Below are positions 10,686-22,262 of a DNA stretch of 64,000 nt, one piece after another; the stretch's first letter is position 1, and every line of letters begins with the position of its first letter. The DNA lies in contig JAHEWK010000013.1 in assembly GCA_020740775.1 (NCBI GenBank), forward strand, positions 372,001 to 436,000, given 5' to 3'. Origin of the DNA: Ilyonectria destructans (taxonomy: Eukaryota; Ascomycota; Sordariomycetes; Hypocreales; Nectriaceae). The notes beneath the pieces were generated by a model. It did not search any database. It was not told the origin of the DNA and was given only the letters and a program-made list of their open reading frames with translations. The position numbers and the translations under genes were made by a program.

Positions 10686-11615
10686 CTATGGATAGGTTTC
10701 TCTCACCCAATGATGCTCCCTTTGCAGGAATCCCTGGAATGTTGATAGCGGAATGCCCCATGACTTGACCTGTGCGAGGTCCACGAATTTATCCAAGTCC
10801 CTGGACATTAGCTGTACAGTTACCAGCATGTTTGTGTCCTTTTGCACCTGAACTTCCTCATCTGTCAAGAAAACATTGCTCATGGTCCTTCCGCTGGCGT
10901 CTCCCAACTGCTGCATGATTTGGTCAAGCGACAAAACCTCGCTGGCAATCTCGATCTCCTGCTGGTTGAAGCGAGCTGGGTCTCGGAATGCAGCCACTGC
11001 AAATTTCGCAATATCTTCTACATCAACCATAGGCATCCGCACCTCTGGCGTATAGGCCGTAGTCCATGTGTTGGTTTGTACTAGATTAGGGTACATCCAG
11101 TTCACCTTAGGTGCCAATAAGTTGACCATAAAGAAGCCTCCGCGAAGGATTGTCCAGGTTTCGAATCCAGCGCCTCTGACAAGCGCTTCAATCTCTCGTT
11201 TCCAGCCATATGCCTTAGCTACTGGGCTATCGTGATTTTGCTCATGTTCGAGGTTTTTGACGGCGAGTGCGCTCGAGTAGACCACATGCTTGACGTCTGC
11301 TGCTTTAGCTATGGCGAGGATACGCTTTGCATGAGGTACTTCTGAGCTGAAGGTTGCAAGATTGGGCGTCAAGTTGAGGAAGAGACACGAACACCCCGGG
11401 ATGGCAGAGGCGAGGATCGCCTCGTTGTCCCAATCTCCAGTCATGACTTCAACCCCAAGAGCCTGCAGTTGGTGCACAGCAGGTGCGTCCATGTTACGGG
11501 CCGTGGTACGAACCGCCCAACCAAGGCCACGCAGCTGTCGTGCAACAGCTAACCCTTGCACACCAGTTGCAGCGGTGACAAAGGCTGCGGGCGCGTTGGA
11601 TGCATTGGTAGACAT
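10686..11615 (-). CDS. NmrA-like NAD(P)-binding protein
   Basis: A single exon on the minus strand encodes 309 residues, the common length of NmrA/HSCARG-like atypical SDRs. The N-terminus has the dinucleotide motif VTAATGVQGLAVARQL (a GxxGxxG type). RTTARN follows at the end of beta-2, where the phosphate of NADP is read in this family. Further motifs are VEVMTGDWDN, HVVYSSALAV and WTILRGGFFMVN. The classical YxxxK is absent; YGWKREIE takes its place, as usual in NmrA-like proteins. It may be a redox-sensing regulator or a reductase. The start at 11615 is a clear ATG right before the Rossmann strand. No operon-like partner is adjacent. Confidence 0.85.
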   Translation of the reverse strand: MSTNASNAPAAFVTAATGVQGLAVARQLRGLGWAVRTTARNMDAPAVHQLQALGVEVMTGDWDNEAILASAIPGCSCLFLNLTPNLATFSSEVPHAKRILAIAKAADVKHVVYSSALAVKNLEHEQNHDSPVAKAYGWKREIEALVRGAGFETWTILRGGFFMVNLLAPKVNWMYPNLVQTNTWTTAYTPEVRMPMVDVEDIAKFAVAAFRDPARFNQQEIEIASEVLSLDQIMQQLGDASGRTMSNVFLTDEEVQVQKDTNMLVTVQLMSRDLDKFVDLAQVKSWGIPLSTFQGFLQREHHWVRETYP

Positions 11616-12568
11616 GTCGTGTCAGGAATTCGAGCGTGATGCTATCAGGGTTTATAAATGAGACAATAAGATGCCCGACTAAGGTCTTTGAGGATAAAGG
11701 GTTACCGCATGATATCGTCGGCACACACAGCTTTTAAACAAATCCAGGCTGCGAGATTGCGGACATGAGAACTTGCGGACTTGCGGACTTGAGGACTTGC
11801 GGGATTTCAGGGACCAAAGTCCCTCCGAGAAGTAAAGCTTACGAGCTAACATACCCGGTGAGCTCCTTCAGGCTCTCCAGATGAAAACGAACGTAAGCGC
11901 TAACTGACAGCTTCTGTTATGAGTTTATGTTCTGTTGGGACTGTCCAATTGTGTTATACGTAGCCCACAGCTTATATAATGATGCTTTCAGCGCATATGT
12001 TTCGCATTAAAATGGCACTCGTAGCTTAATTTACTTTAAAATCAAGCAGCTTAATATTATTAACGCCTCTATTCACATAACTCGAAGCAATCAAGGCATC
12101 CCAGTTATATATGAGCTGCTAGATAGATTTAAGCAGTCAGGCAAGTATATTAGGCTCAATGGAGCTCTGTACAGACTTCATAACTCTCGTCAAGCATGCT
12201 CTAAGGAGTTCTCATTAACCTTCACTACAGGATGACCCATATTCCATGAAGACGATACTGAAATTCCAAATGCTTCCCACTCTGGGCGTCCATATCAAGT
12301 CCGTAGGTACTTACTGGCTTCGGTGACGCTCATCCGAAGTTGTGAACAACGATCTGTGAAGGGATTGTGTAACGATCGGGCTAATACTCTAGGCTCGTGA
12401 GTCTAGGGTGTGCTGGATCCTGATCTAGGGCTTTGATGTAAGAATGAATCAGGAGTGTCAAGATTGAACAAAGTGTCACGTCTGGTAATGGTAGAGCAGT
12501 ACTCAATGTAACCAAGTCTTATTGATAGCTCAGGAGCTGCCCATACTAGATGTGCGCTTCTCGGATGA
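11616..12568. other. Intergenic with short GC repeats
   Basis: The region is the promoter side of the NmrA-like gene. It contains a short tandem array at 11771-11802. Beyond 12000 it is AT-rich and partly low-complexity, and I see no intact gene. Confidence 0.5.
11771..11802. repeat. Four tandem 8-bp units (ACTTGCGG)
   Basis: Copies are ACTTGCGG, ACTTGCGG, ACTTGAGG and ACTTGCGG in direct contact, and a related ATTGCGGACATGAG lies immediately upstream. They sit about 155 bases before the start of the NmrA-like gene, so they could be either simple repeat expansion or repeated factor sites. Confidence 0.6.
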
Positions 12569-12774
12569 CTATATACTAGAGGGATCACGAAGGCTCACTT
12601 CCGTACTACGCGACCCAAGGAACGCAAACTCCCTCAGCCGAGCAACCGCTTCTACCACCCGATCCTCATCCTCCCACGACGCCGCCGCCTTCTGTCTCTC
12701 GTCGCCGAACAGACTCGCTGCTGCTATGATCCCGAATGGGATGGTTTGGTTGCTGACATAGGCGATGATGTGCA
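12569..12774 (-). pseudogene. NB-ARC-type NLR fragment in shifted frame
   Basis: Downstream of an 11-base G run (C run on the minus strand) a new minus-strand frame reads IPFGIIAAASLFGDE and then VVEAVARLREFAFL, ending at a stop at 12569. This pattern resembles the winged-helix part after NB-ARC in fungal NB-ARC-TPR proteins, where a short acidic linker precedes VxEAVxRLxEFxFL. It is about 65 residues, has no start of its own, and abuts the end of the ankyrin relic. I take it as a second NLR remnant or as the shifted C-terminus of the same composite gene. Confidence 0.35.
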
Positions 12775-12785
12775 GGGGGGGGGGG
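12775..12785. repeat. G11 homopolymer
   Basis: Eleven consecutive G separate the ankyrin-relic frame from the NB-ARC-like frame. Such a tract is prone to slippage in replication and to sequencing error, so the frame relation across it is uncertain. Confidence 0.9.
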
Positions 12786-14202
12786 TAAAGATTGAGACCA
12801 TTTGAAGGTCCCCTACACGGAAGGCATAATCGACGGGTGAGCCCGTGGGTGAATCCGTCAGTTCTTTCCCAATTAAACGCTCCATAAATCGGTTGTTCTC
12901 TCTTCTAGAGATGAAAGGATCGACACTGACATCTAGCAAAGCCTTGACGACCTGGTGCTGACTGTAACGAACAGCAAGATGCAAAGTACTTTCGCTACTT
13001 TCGTCATACGCCTTCGGATCTGCGCTATACTCAAGGAGGAGCTTGATGAACTTCACATCCCCGTTTACAGCGGCATATTGAAGCGGTGGTTCTTTGATGC
13101 CTTGGTTGGCCTTGGAGTTGGCCTTTTCGTGGTCCAGAACCTCTCTGGCAAGGCTCGTCAGCTTGAAAAATGTTGCGAGGCCAAGGGGCGTAAAGCCACA
13201 TGTCTCGCTAGCCCCAGCTGTGATTCCCAGCTTCTCCAGGTTCTCGCTCACGAATATGGCATGGACCTGTTTGTTGACCTCGGACTGGTCATGGCCAGCT
13301 AGTATGGCCTTTCGCACGTGTACATGCCAGTTCAACGCTGCATACCGCGTGAAAGGGGGGAGATCTTGGTCAAATTGATTTTGGAGTTCGCGATGGAAGA
13401 AGTCATCCGGCTCAATGTTGTAACTATCCAGGCATCCGGCTCGAAGATATGAGATACAGAGGAGTGCCAGGCGGTTATGCGTCGGCCCAGGCTCAAAGAC
13501 AGGGTAGGTGCTCCGGTCTGTATTTCTGGTGGTCCCATTCAAACATTCGGTCAAAGAGTGATGGACAACATGGACAGTCTCATCCGGGAGAATTTCAAGG
13601 AGAGGTCCGCAAACGGAGCGGATGAGATTTTTGGTTGTGCCCAGATTTCCCATATCGTGAGTGACATTGGCGAGGTCGGAGATTTCGAGCAGGCGCAGCG
13701 GTCGAGTCGCATACGTGACAAGCTCTAAGACGAACTGTTGCAGCCCGACTGGAATGTCGGCTCTTTCGGACTGTTCTTCAAGGATATTCGAATACAAGAT
13801 CGATAGCCCGGCAGGGATAGCTCGAAGGCTATTATCCAGATCCTAGTAGGGCCGTTCCAACACATGGTCCATGGCCAGCCTTGCATATAGAAACAGGCCA
13901 TCACATCGGTCCATGATGGTCGTTGCGATGCGAGAGCGGCTTTCAGCTGGGACTGACGAGCCGGAAAGTCGGTGCTGGACATAGGCGGCAATATCGGGCT
14001 CAACACGCTGTTTGTGCAGCCGAACATCGAGTACTTTGACGCTCCTCACGATCCTCTCGACGACTGCCACCGGACGGCTAGTCATGAAGAGCTTCAACTC
14101 AAGAGGACGCCACTTGATCAGTTCGTAAAAATGCTGCAGAAAAGGCTCCAAGGCCTCCTGGTCCATCTCATTAAGGGCATCGACGATGGTGGCGCCGTAC
14201 TG
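12786..14202 (-). pseudogene. NACHT-ankyrin NLR relic
   Basis: On the minus strand the frame opens near 14202 inside a NACHT domain: ATIVDALNEMDQ is a Walker-B-like strand, followed by KLFMTSRPVAVVE, a sensor-1 type motif. A P-loop is missing, and upstream codons run into a TGA, so the N-terminus is lost. At 13845-13843 a TAG interrupts the frame, after which the same frame continues through the winged-helix region (HVVHHSLTECL) into ankyrin repeats (EPPLQYAAVNGDVKFIKLLL, STLHLAVRYSQHQVVKALLD). The protein is therefore cut in two and headless. Intact relatives are fungal NACHT-ANK receptors involved in non-self recognition. A functional short ankyrin product from an internal start at 13797 is possible but unlikely. 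Confidence 0.7.
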
Positions 14203-15110
14203 TAGCCTGGGCCTGCATCACGCGCAACCAACTATTCTTTATTCTGCGTCGAATGCCCTTGCCAGTGGTTTAAAGACGCCTTTACTTTGTACTATGGATG
14301 CTATGGTCTCGCCTTGGCTTGTGTAACGGAGTGCAGTAGCTCAGCAGCTGATAACCACCACAATATTGCGGATTTCGGTCTGAAACTGATCTGTCACGTA
14401 CGGTGCGGGGAGTTGAGTTCACCTGGATCGGATGGCACTCTCCCGCCCCCATGCAGTCGGGATCTAAGCTATGGCTCGGCCCGCCGTGTTGGGATTGAGA
14501 CATGACTGGTCTATCATAAACACTAGATCGTCTTGATTGCATTCGAAATGAGCTTCCAAATGAATCCTATCCACAACATGCAAGCCCGAAAACGCCCCCA
14601 TTTGCCAAAGAGCGGTGACTTCGTCCCGTGCTCGCTAAGTACCGGCAGTATCTTGAGCGAATTTTGGTGTGAACTTATCATACAAGGTTGTGACTTTAGC
14701 GGTACTCGCTTGCGTAAAGGCCGTCTGCATTCCAATTGGTCACAGAGTACAAGGCTAAGGTTCCGCCGAAGTAGCGTGACAATAAGTGACTTGACCAAAT
14801 GTGCGTCAGGTCGTATTTGTCTAGTTTTATTGGTACTATCCACTCCATAGGGTCTAGAATCTCAGTTACAGTGCCCAATTAGCCCCTAGCGAACCTGGAG
14901 CCACTGAAACGCCCTTGACCACCACTGTAGTCCCAGGTTCCCGTTACACACTTCACGAGGCGAGCTACGCGAAATACAGCAAGGGTTGGAAGCGTCGCGG
15001 CCCGGGCGGGGTAAGGCAATGATGATAAAAAGCAGCACTTTTACAGCGCGCTTTGACGTAGTTTTCGTTTCTTTTTGCTCCCTGCATTTGATACTCAAAT
15101 CCGCGCAGAA
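14203..15110. other. Intergenic, 0.9 kb
   Basis: I find no continuation of the NACHT gene and no other gene. Open frames at 14523-14850 exist on both strands but lack motifs. Confidence 0.45.
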
Positions 15111-16684
15111 ATGGCTGGAGGAACGTCTCCAAAATCGGGCACCGGCTCGCCCCCAAAATCCGTCACCGGCTCGCCTCCAAAATCGGGCTCCGGCTCGCCA
15201 GCCCCGGGAACTTCACCCCTACCGCTGGTGCCTGAAGCCCAGTTGCAGGCAGACGTAAGTAAACCCTTCTAGATTTCGAAACAAATACTTCGGCGTGTTC
15301 TTACCACAGTTGTCTTCAAGGATGACCAAGAGCAGTACGACTCTGCCTACGAGGAATCGTGAGTCCCAAAACACGCTTCAGACCTATCCTCTCTGACTTT
15401 CGTTCTAGAGAAGTATCTGGCAGCCGGTTTTCGTCCCTGAATTCCAGTATACTTAACTACAGGTGAATATTGAGCCTAGTGATGAACATTTTTGTAATAG
15501 TCTGTCGACAGAAGTTAATCCTTCATCCAGATATGAGGTTAGTGTGATCAGGCACGAACCACCACGTACTGAGCTGACAATGACGCAGAACGGACGCCGC
15601 TATCATGCATTTCGCGAAGGTGCCTACCCGGTGGTATGTGCTCGAGAGTTTCCGCGATAACAGTCGAGAAAGGGCTAATTAAGTCACCAATAGCCAAACG
15701 ACGAAGAAGAACAAGATCGAATGGATTTAGTCCATCATATATATACTCTTATGCTTGATGGACAACTTCAACTTGCGCCTATTGGTAAAAATATTCAGCG
15801 CGTGCTCGACCTTGGTACCGGAACCGGCATTTGGGCCATGGCTTTTGCCGAGTGAGTTTCCAGTCCTAGCGGTGATTTATTCCAACATCATTTATTAACC
15901 CCGTACATTAGCGATCATCCGTCCGCAGAAGTGTTTGGGACCGACCTGAGTCCTATACAGCCCAACTGGTATGCATGTTCCTCTGTATTCTGCTGTGTTG
16001 TATTAAGAACCATCATATAGGACTCCGCCTAATTGTTTCTTTGAAGTGGATGATTACGAAGAAGACTGGGTATATCGCACACCATTCGACTTTATTCACA
16101 TTCGGGAACTTGAGGGGTGTATCGGCGACTCAGATCGGCTGTTTCGACAAGCATTTCGCCACTTGGCTCCTGGTGGGTATATTGAGCTGCAGGCTGTGAA
16201 TGCCGAATTCTTGTGTGATGACGGTACCATCGAAAAGGCCACAAATGCCGTATCCTGGATGGAAAATCTGCGCAAGGGCGCTGAACAGTTTGGCAAACCG
16301 GTGGATTGCACCGCTGGGTGGAAAGACAAGTTGATTGACGCAGGGTTCGTCGATATTCACCAGGAAATCCACAAGGTATGCCACCCCACTCGAAGCAACC
16401 TTCGGCTTCTTGTAAGTTAGGTACTAATATCGCAATTATAGCTGCCAATTGGCATGTGGCCCAAAGACCCAAAGCTCAAGGAGATTGGGAAATACCAGTC
16501 TGTTCAGGAGCTCCAGGTCGTGGACTCCTACACACCTGGAATTTTTGCGCATGGGTTGGGTTGGAGCATGGACGAGGTTCATGTGTTTATGGCCCAGGTG
16601 AAAAAAGATCTGAAGGATCCGTCCATTCACCTTTACCTTCCAGTCTATTTCATTTGGGGGAGAAAGCCTGATGCTAGTTCCTGA
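15111..16684 (+). CDS. LaeA-like S-adenosylmethionine methyltransferase, nine exons
   Basis: I join nine exons: 15111-15254, 15321-15358, 15409-15462, 15531-15537, 15589-15633, 15694-15851, 15912-15968, 16021-16375 and 16442-16684. The result is 366 residues, the usual length of fungal LaeA-like class I methyltransferases. The first 45 residues are a Ser/Pro/Gly-rich repeat (SPPKSGTG units). Conserved parts are GRRYHAFREGAYP, PNDEEEQDRMD, the SAM-binding LDLGTGTGIWA, FGTDLSPIQPNW, FIHIRELEG and LAPGGYIELQ. Exon 4 is only 7 bases; with its neighbours it yields NYRYENGRRYH, exactly the family consensus. Family members are often near or in secondary-metabolite clusters and some act on histone or metabolite substrates; the substrate here is unknown. 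The acceptor of intron 1 (AAG at 15318-15320) is the least certain junction. Confidence 0.85.
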
Positions 16685-19600
16685 TACAAAAAGCACATAC
16701 CGAGATTAAATCACTTTGTTGGATTCGATATGTGTATTTTTGACACTCGATTTGTATGGTGTATTGTGGCAGATTTACCACTCTCGTTCTTTCTCAAGCG
16801 CTACTAGCCAAATATCCAGTCGCAGCTCAGCAGTATATTTTCATGATACTTTTAATTCCATAAGTTATTGATAGTCCAGCGCAGTCAGTAGCATAACTTA
16901 CCCAGTCCCGCCATCTTCTTAGGACGTTACGCAGAATTTGTCAACAGACTTGTCTGTGTAATAGTATACAGCCCGATCCAATCAGCCTGTCGAGCATATG
17001 GTGGGTTTAATACCAGCATTCGCTCCCAAGACCTTGCCTCTAGCTGCACCGATGTTACCAGCTAATTGGAGATCCCATTACTGCTACGACCCTTTAGAGG
17101 ATAACGCCTACACGGTTGGCCGAAGCAGCGACACGAGCGGCCTCGAAAGCGAGGAAGATGCGTCGATGGACTCCATCGACACCTTCTAACCTATGGAAAC
17201 TACTGGATTCATGGCCATTCATGCGATCCGTCTGAGCACGTATAGCGATAGTAAGGTTTCGCAGGATAATCCTCCTACTGAGTGTTGAGACCGAGTCGTG
17301 AGGTGTATATGCTGTATGTTTGAGCTTAATTTCTCTTGCGCTGAACTGACTCTTGAAAGTCATCATCGCCCTCCGTATGCTCTTGTCAATGACCGATACA
17401 CCACAACTAGTCAGAGATGATTTCTGAGCGGCATCTTCTCTATGTCACCGAAAGACCGCTGCATTAAACTTTGGTATCGTACATTGGCACTGTATGATTC
17501 GCTAATATCGTGGGTACGAATTGATATCGTATCGAACCGCCCAGATGTGGCAAAAGGACACTTGAAGTCTCTCAGTCACAAGACGACTCGTTTTCAGCCA
17601 AAGCGCTTTGAGATTTCAGATAATCTTATGCATACTATGGCTACGATGCATAAAAAGAACTTCATTAGCATCTAACCCTTCCCACCTGTGTCGCAGGAGG
17701 TGCAGGAGGTGAAGCTCTAAAACGGAGACCACGACTAGGTACTCTCTGTTCGTTGGTGCGCTTTTAAACTCAACGACGCCCAACAAGTCTTCCGAAACTC
17801 TTTCACATTCGTAGTTGTTCTCGATATGGTTGCAATGCTCGATTGTATCATGCCGGGTCACTTACTTCTATACGTAGTCTTGCTTCCTTTGATAGGAGTA
17901 GGGGTACTGGAGACTTGTCTTGAGCAAATACCCATGAAACGGACATTCATATCACAATTACAATCTCCGCGCCACATTATCATCCGCCGTTTCTTCCAAG
18001 CGTGCGCATTACTTCATCATCTTGTCCCTCCTCCGGCCGAGGTCAGTGGGAAGTCTCAGTGAGGGGACGGTATTTTCTTAGGCGAGACGAGATAAACAAA
18101 ACACCCTGGAGCACAAGGACAACCATTTTGGTATGGCAATCCGTGTCTGAAGAGTTGCATGAGAGCCAATGGTTGCTTCCGTTCAAGGGGAAGACTTGGC
18201 GGACCTTCTTCTTTACCATTAAAGTTCAATTCGGGAAATCAGTTTTGACAGCATCAACCTTATATTCAGCACTGCATCATTATAAGGAATCATTGTTCAG
18301 AATGTCTCCAACAACATAGCTGGATATCACCTATTTTTCTATGAATGACTGTATGATTGAAAATGAATACGTACGAGAGGGGACCTATTGGAGGCCACTG
18401 ATACACAAGATATCGCCCAGATCATACCCAACCGAATATTGACGATCCAAATACTCCCCTGATTACCTTTCCGGAAGACCCACTGCCACGAAAGGTCACA
18501 GGAGGTATTGTCCTCTCTACTATTGCTCTACCCTGTTGCACTTTCCCTTTGGCTTGCGGGCTGATAGCTGTCGTACTCATCAGCAGATGATTGGGACCAC
18601 ACCAATTCGACTACCCTATATTCAATCGACGAACAACCACCAATCGTCGCTCTGTTTTAGCTTACCATGCCACGACACGGTCACATTTCAAAACTTTGAA
18701 CCATCGAATACATATTGCTTTACAGCTGGAACAACCATACAATTCGTCTTCCTGTCTCGTGCAGACTATCCGTACGCCGTACGTTGATATTGGTTGTGGG
18801 GCAGACCAGGCGGTCACATGTATCAATAATTCGATGTCTATTGGCTGAGGCAGCTGGGGGCTTCAATATGCCTAACTAAAAACAGCAAAACTAGCGACGC
18901 TGAAATGTGAAAAGTGACTATGACATGCATCAGGCAGCCACTAACTTGAGTTCCCGAAACCTCGCATAGATAAAGCCTCACTACAATACTTAGGAGCTAT
19001 CCAAAACCGAAGACTTACAGGCAGTCACTAAGCCAAGAATAGGAAAATCCAACCAGTTCGAGACACTCAACCGGTCTAGAACAATTTGCACAGCCGACAA
19101 CACAATCCCGAGTTGCCACGCAGCCCAGTCTCGACAGAATAGGTGAGACAAACGTCCAGCGGTCCCACCACATTAATACCTGCGACGCGATCCGAGTGGC
19201 TACTCTAGTTGTGGCGCGCATTAGACTGCCGTTGCCGGGCGGTTCAATCGTCAATTGGGCGAACCCCGCTCCAGGGCCCATATACAGGTCTCAGCCAAAT
19301 GCTCTTCATTGGGGAGTCTTTGTGATTTTGACTCCTCGCTGCCTTGGGTGGCTGGCTGAATGTATTGCTTCATGCCCGCCATGGCAGGCAGGAATGTGAC
19401 GACCGTTTTCACCGCCTTGCAAGGCAATCCGGCTTGAAAGCATTGTGGCCAGCTGACCCCTCTTGGCCCTATCGACCTTGAGTCTCGGTCCTGGGAGCGA
19501 TTGGATGACGGACAACGCTCTCGAGTCTGAGCTCAGTAGACTGGCCTGCCCATACGTAATGAGCACGGAGTTTCAATGAAGGCGGGGTAGTAAAGCAAGA

Positions 19601-19896
19601 CAAGTCAAAGCAAGGCCTGCAGGATTCAGCCATGTTTCGCTGCTGATCATTCATTAGCGTTTGAGCTGAGTTCTAGATCATCATCCTTGCATTAGCATTC
19701 CGGCGTGCATCCGCGAAAAGTCTCCGTGTGGCTACAACTGTTTCTTTTCCCCGACCGCTGCCGCTTGCGTATATATATAGAATCAGTCACCCGTGTCCGA
19801 TTTCAATCGCTCCGAAGGATTCATTTGGCTCATCCCCAAAATCAGCTTCAACACGAGGCCCACCCTTCACATTTGCTCTTTGCCCCATATTCAACC
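16685..19896. other. Gene-poor stretch, 3.2 kb
   Basis: No gene can be supported. Short open frames (16998-17189, 17442-17675, 18002-18319, 19196-19399) show no motif. The 16998-17189 frame ends in an acidic Ser-rich tail and is the only one with an amino-acid bias. The right end holds the promoter of the FAD-oxidase gene. Confidence 0.45.
19770..19778 (+). promoter_or_regulatory. TATA element of FAD-oxidase gene
   Basis: TATATATA lies about 125 bases upstream of ATG 19897. It favours 19897 over the in-frame codons further upstream, which would begin before the TATA element. Confidence 0.45.
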
Positions 19897-22262
19897 ATGG
19901 CCTCTGCACTTTCAACTCAGCCCCAGTCATGGGATAATTCGGTCAACGACCGGCTGGGTTTGATCAGCGAAAAACTCGATGACAACCCCAAATTCCGTGA
20001 TGAGGGCGTGCCTGGTCTGAAGAAGCTCCTCGATGACTACACGTCTGATCAGGTTGCTCAGGACGACTTTCATCGTCGTCTTCTCAAGGTTTTCAAGCGT
20101 TCTACAACCGATGGAACTTATTCCCAGGTCTTGGGAGACCTCACACAAACGGAGCGGGACAAGGTCAACGCCTTCGTCGAGCAAGAGAAGACCCCCGAGG
20201 AGCTCGGCCGGGACTTTGTCCTTGAACCGAGTCCCGGATGTCGCGACGAGCTATGCAAGCTAGAGCAGGCTGAGGCTGCCGTCCATGTATCCTCAGCCGG
20301 CTCCATTGACCTTTTGCAGGGCGACGGACAAGCAGGTGCGGCTGTGATGAGCCTGATGAGTACGACAACTGCTTCCCAGAGAAACGGCCCAGCGCATGGC
20401 GGAGGACTCCTCAAGGGAATCTTCGAGGATATTCACAACCTCTTCTTCGACAAAGAGGATGACACTGGCGCCCTGGTAAGAAGGAACGGTGTCATTCCGC
20501 CACCTCAACTGACAAGCCTACGCCCAGGTATATTACAATGCGCCCTTCAACAATTGGGGTCTTACCGTCGACAATACGCCGCGCATCACCTATGTTCCTA
20601 CAACGACTAGTTCGATCCAGAAGATTGTCAAGCTGGCAAAGCAGCTAAAGATGAGCGTTCGATGCTCTGGATATCGTGAGTTCAATTAACTAGTCAGTGT
20701 GCATCGAGACTCGGTATAGCTTACCACGATGCCTAGGTCACTCATGGTCGCCTATCTTTGGAAGACAGGGACAGATCATGATCTCGATGCTGGGCATCGC
20801 GTTGGTGACGCGACTCCCAAACACGGCTGCCCTGCCTTTTTCTCAATCTAAACCCACCGAGCTCGAGAGCATCGACTTTGCGCCAGGAAAGCCACGAGTC
20901 CCTGGTAACAAGCTCGTTCGGGTGGGCTGTGCAACAACAAATGAGAGACTACGCCGCTGGTGTATCAACAACAAGACAGTCACTATCCCCCTGAACGTCA
21001 TCATGGTGGAGATCACGCTGGGTGGCAGCAACGCTCCCATCTGCCACGGCGCAGGTCGTCGCAACATGACTCTAAGTGACCTCGTCCGCAAGATCGAGTA
21101 TGTCGATGCCAACGGCGAGTCCCGATACGTAGACAATCCGGATCAGCTCCGTGCCGCAAGCGGCTGCTTTGGCTTGATGGGTGTCGTCACCCACATCACC
21201 ATGGAGTTCCCTCCCATGACCTATGCACAGCTCGCTCCCAAGAAGATGCCCGTCATTCGGGCCGTACCCCCGCCGCCAGGATTAGCGGAAACGGATATCC
21301 CTCCTGCATTGTTCAAGGATTGGAAGAACCTGTCTCCCGACGAGAAACGCAACTGCCAGGCCGAGTTCGAGCGGCGAGCTACCAACGACTACTACGCTGA
21401 GTGGTTCTGGTTCCCCTACTCTGACTTCTCTTGGGTCAACACTTGGAACGACACATCAGACCCTAAAGGCGTTCAGGCTTTTCCTGACAACACGCACATC
21501 TTCCTTTCCTTCATCCAAACTGTCACCATGAACGTCCTTCAGAACGCCAAGATTCTTAACGACCTCATCAAGGTCACGCAGATGTCCGAGGCTGCTGTGA
21601 CCCTCATCTCACGCGCCGCCATGGCCGCTCTCCCAGAAAAGTCGGTCAAGACATGGCTTCCGGACGCTCTGCACTTCCAGCGCGCCATTCAGAACGTGAG
21701 GGTCCGCGACGTCGAGGTGGAGATGCCCCTCGTGGCAAAGAAGGACGGCCCTGCCGGCGCCATCGACTTTGCCCCAGTGCAGCAGGCCTGGTGGGACGCC
21801 ATCCTCCTCTGCTACAAGAACAGACAGAAGTGCCCAATGCGCATGCCTCTGGAGATGCGCATCATGGGCGGTAGCGACGTCGTCATGGCGCCTCAGCGCG
21901 GCAACGCCCTGGGTACGTGCAGCATCGAGGTGCTCACGCTGCACAACGCCGCGGATCTGTGGCCGACGTTTGCGCAGTCGGTCCTCGACAAGTGGATGGC
22001 GCTGAAGGATCCCAATACGGGCAAGACGCTCAAGACTCGGCCGCATTGGGCGAAGGAGTGGATTGATTACAAGGTCGACGGCAAGCCATGGCTCCAGAAG
22101 CTGAAGGAGGAGGACTACAAGGATGAGAGGCAGGAATTTCTGCAGATCCTCACTGAGATCGGCAAGGGTGCGAAATGGACCTTGCAGGATCTGAAGGACA
22201 GATTCTCCAATGACTTATTTGATCAGCTCTTCTTCGATGGAGTCGGGAACAAAAATGGCTAG
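19897..22262 (+). CDS. FAD-linked sugar-lactone-oxidase-like protein
   Basis: Three exons (19897-20475, 20528-20675, 20737-22262) encode 750 residues. Residues 1-193 are a hydrophilic N-terminal extension I cannot assign to a family. From about residue 205 comes a PCMH-type FAD-binding domain: YVPTTTSSIQKIVKLAKQL, VRCSGYRHSWSP, VGCATTNERLRRW, and the FAD loop TLGGSNAPICHGAG. The C-terminal half matches the D-arabinono-1,4-lactone/L-gulonolactone oxidase (ALO) domain, with PLEMRIMGGSD and RPHWAKEW, the latter being the conserved HWxK-type motif of this group. The enzyme probably oxidises a sugar-acid lactone or alcohol with O2. Family members without the extension are about 500 residues, so this is a long variant. 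No signal peptide is visible. Confidence 0.85.

Noticed and set aside
6046..11615. A biosynthetic cluster made of the MDR, SDR and NmrA-like genes
   Set aside because: No core synthase, transporter or cluster regulator is present and the genes are over 1 kb apart on both strands.
21609..22046. Arg/His-rich minus-strand open frame inside the FAD-oxidase gene
   Set aside because: It is GC-driven antisense noise over a strongly conserved coding exon.
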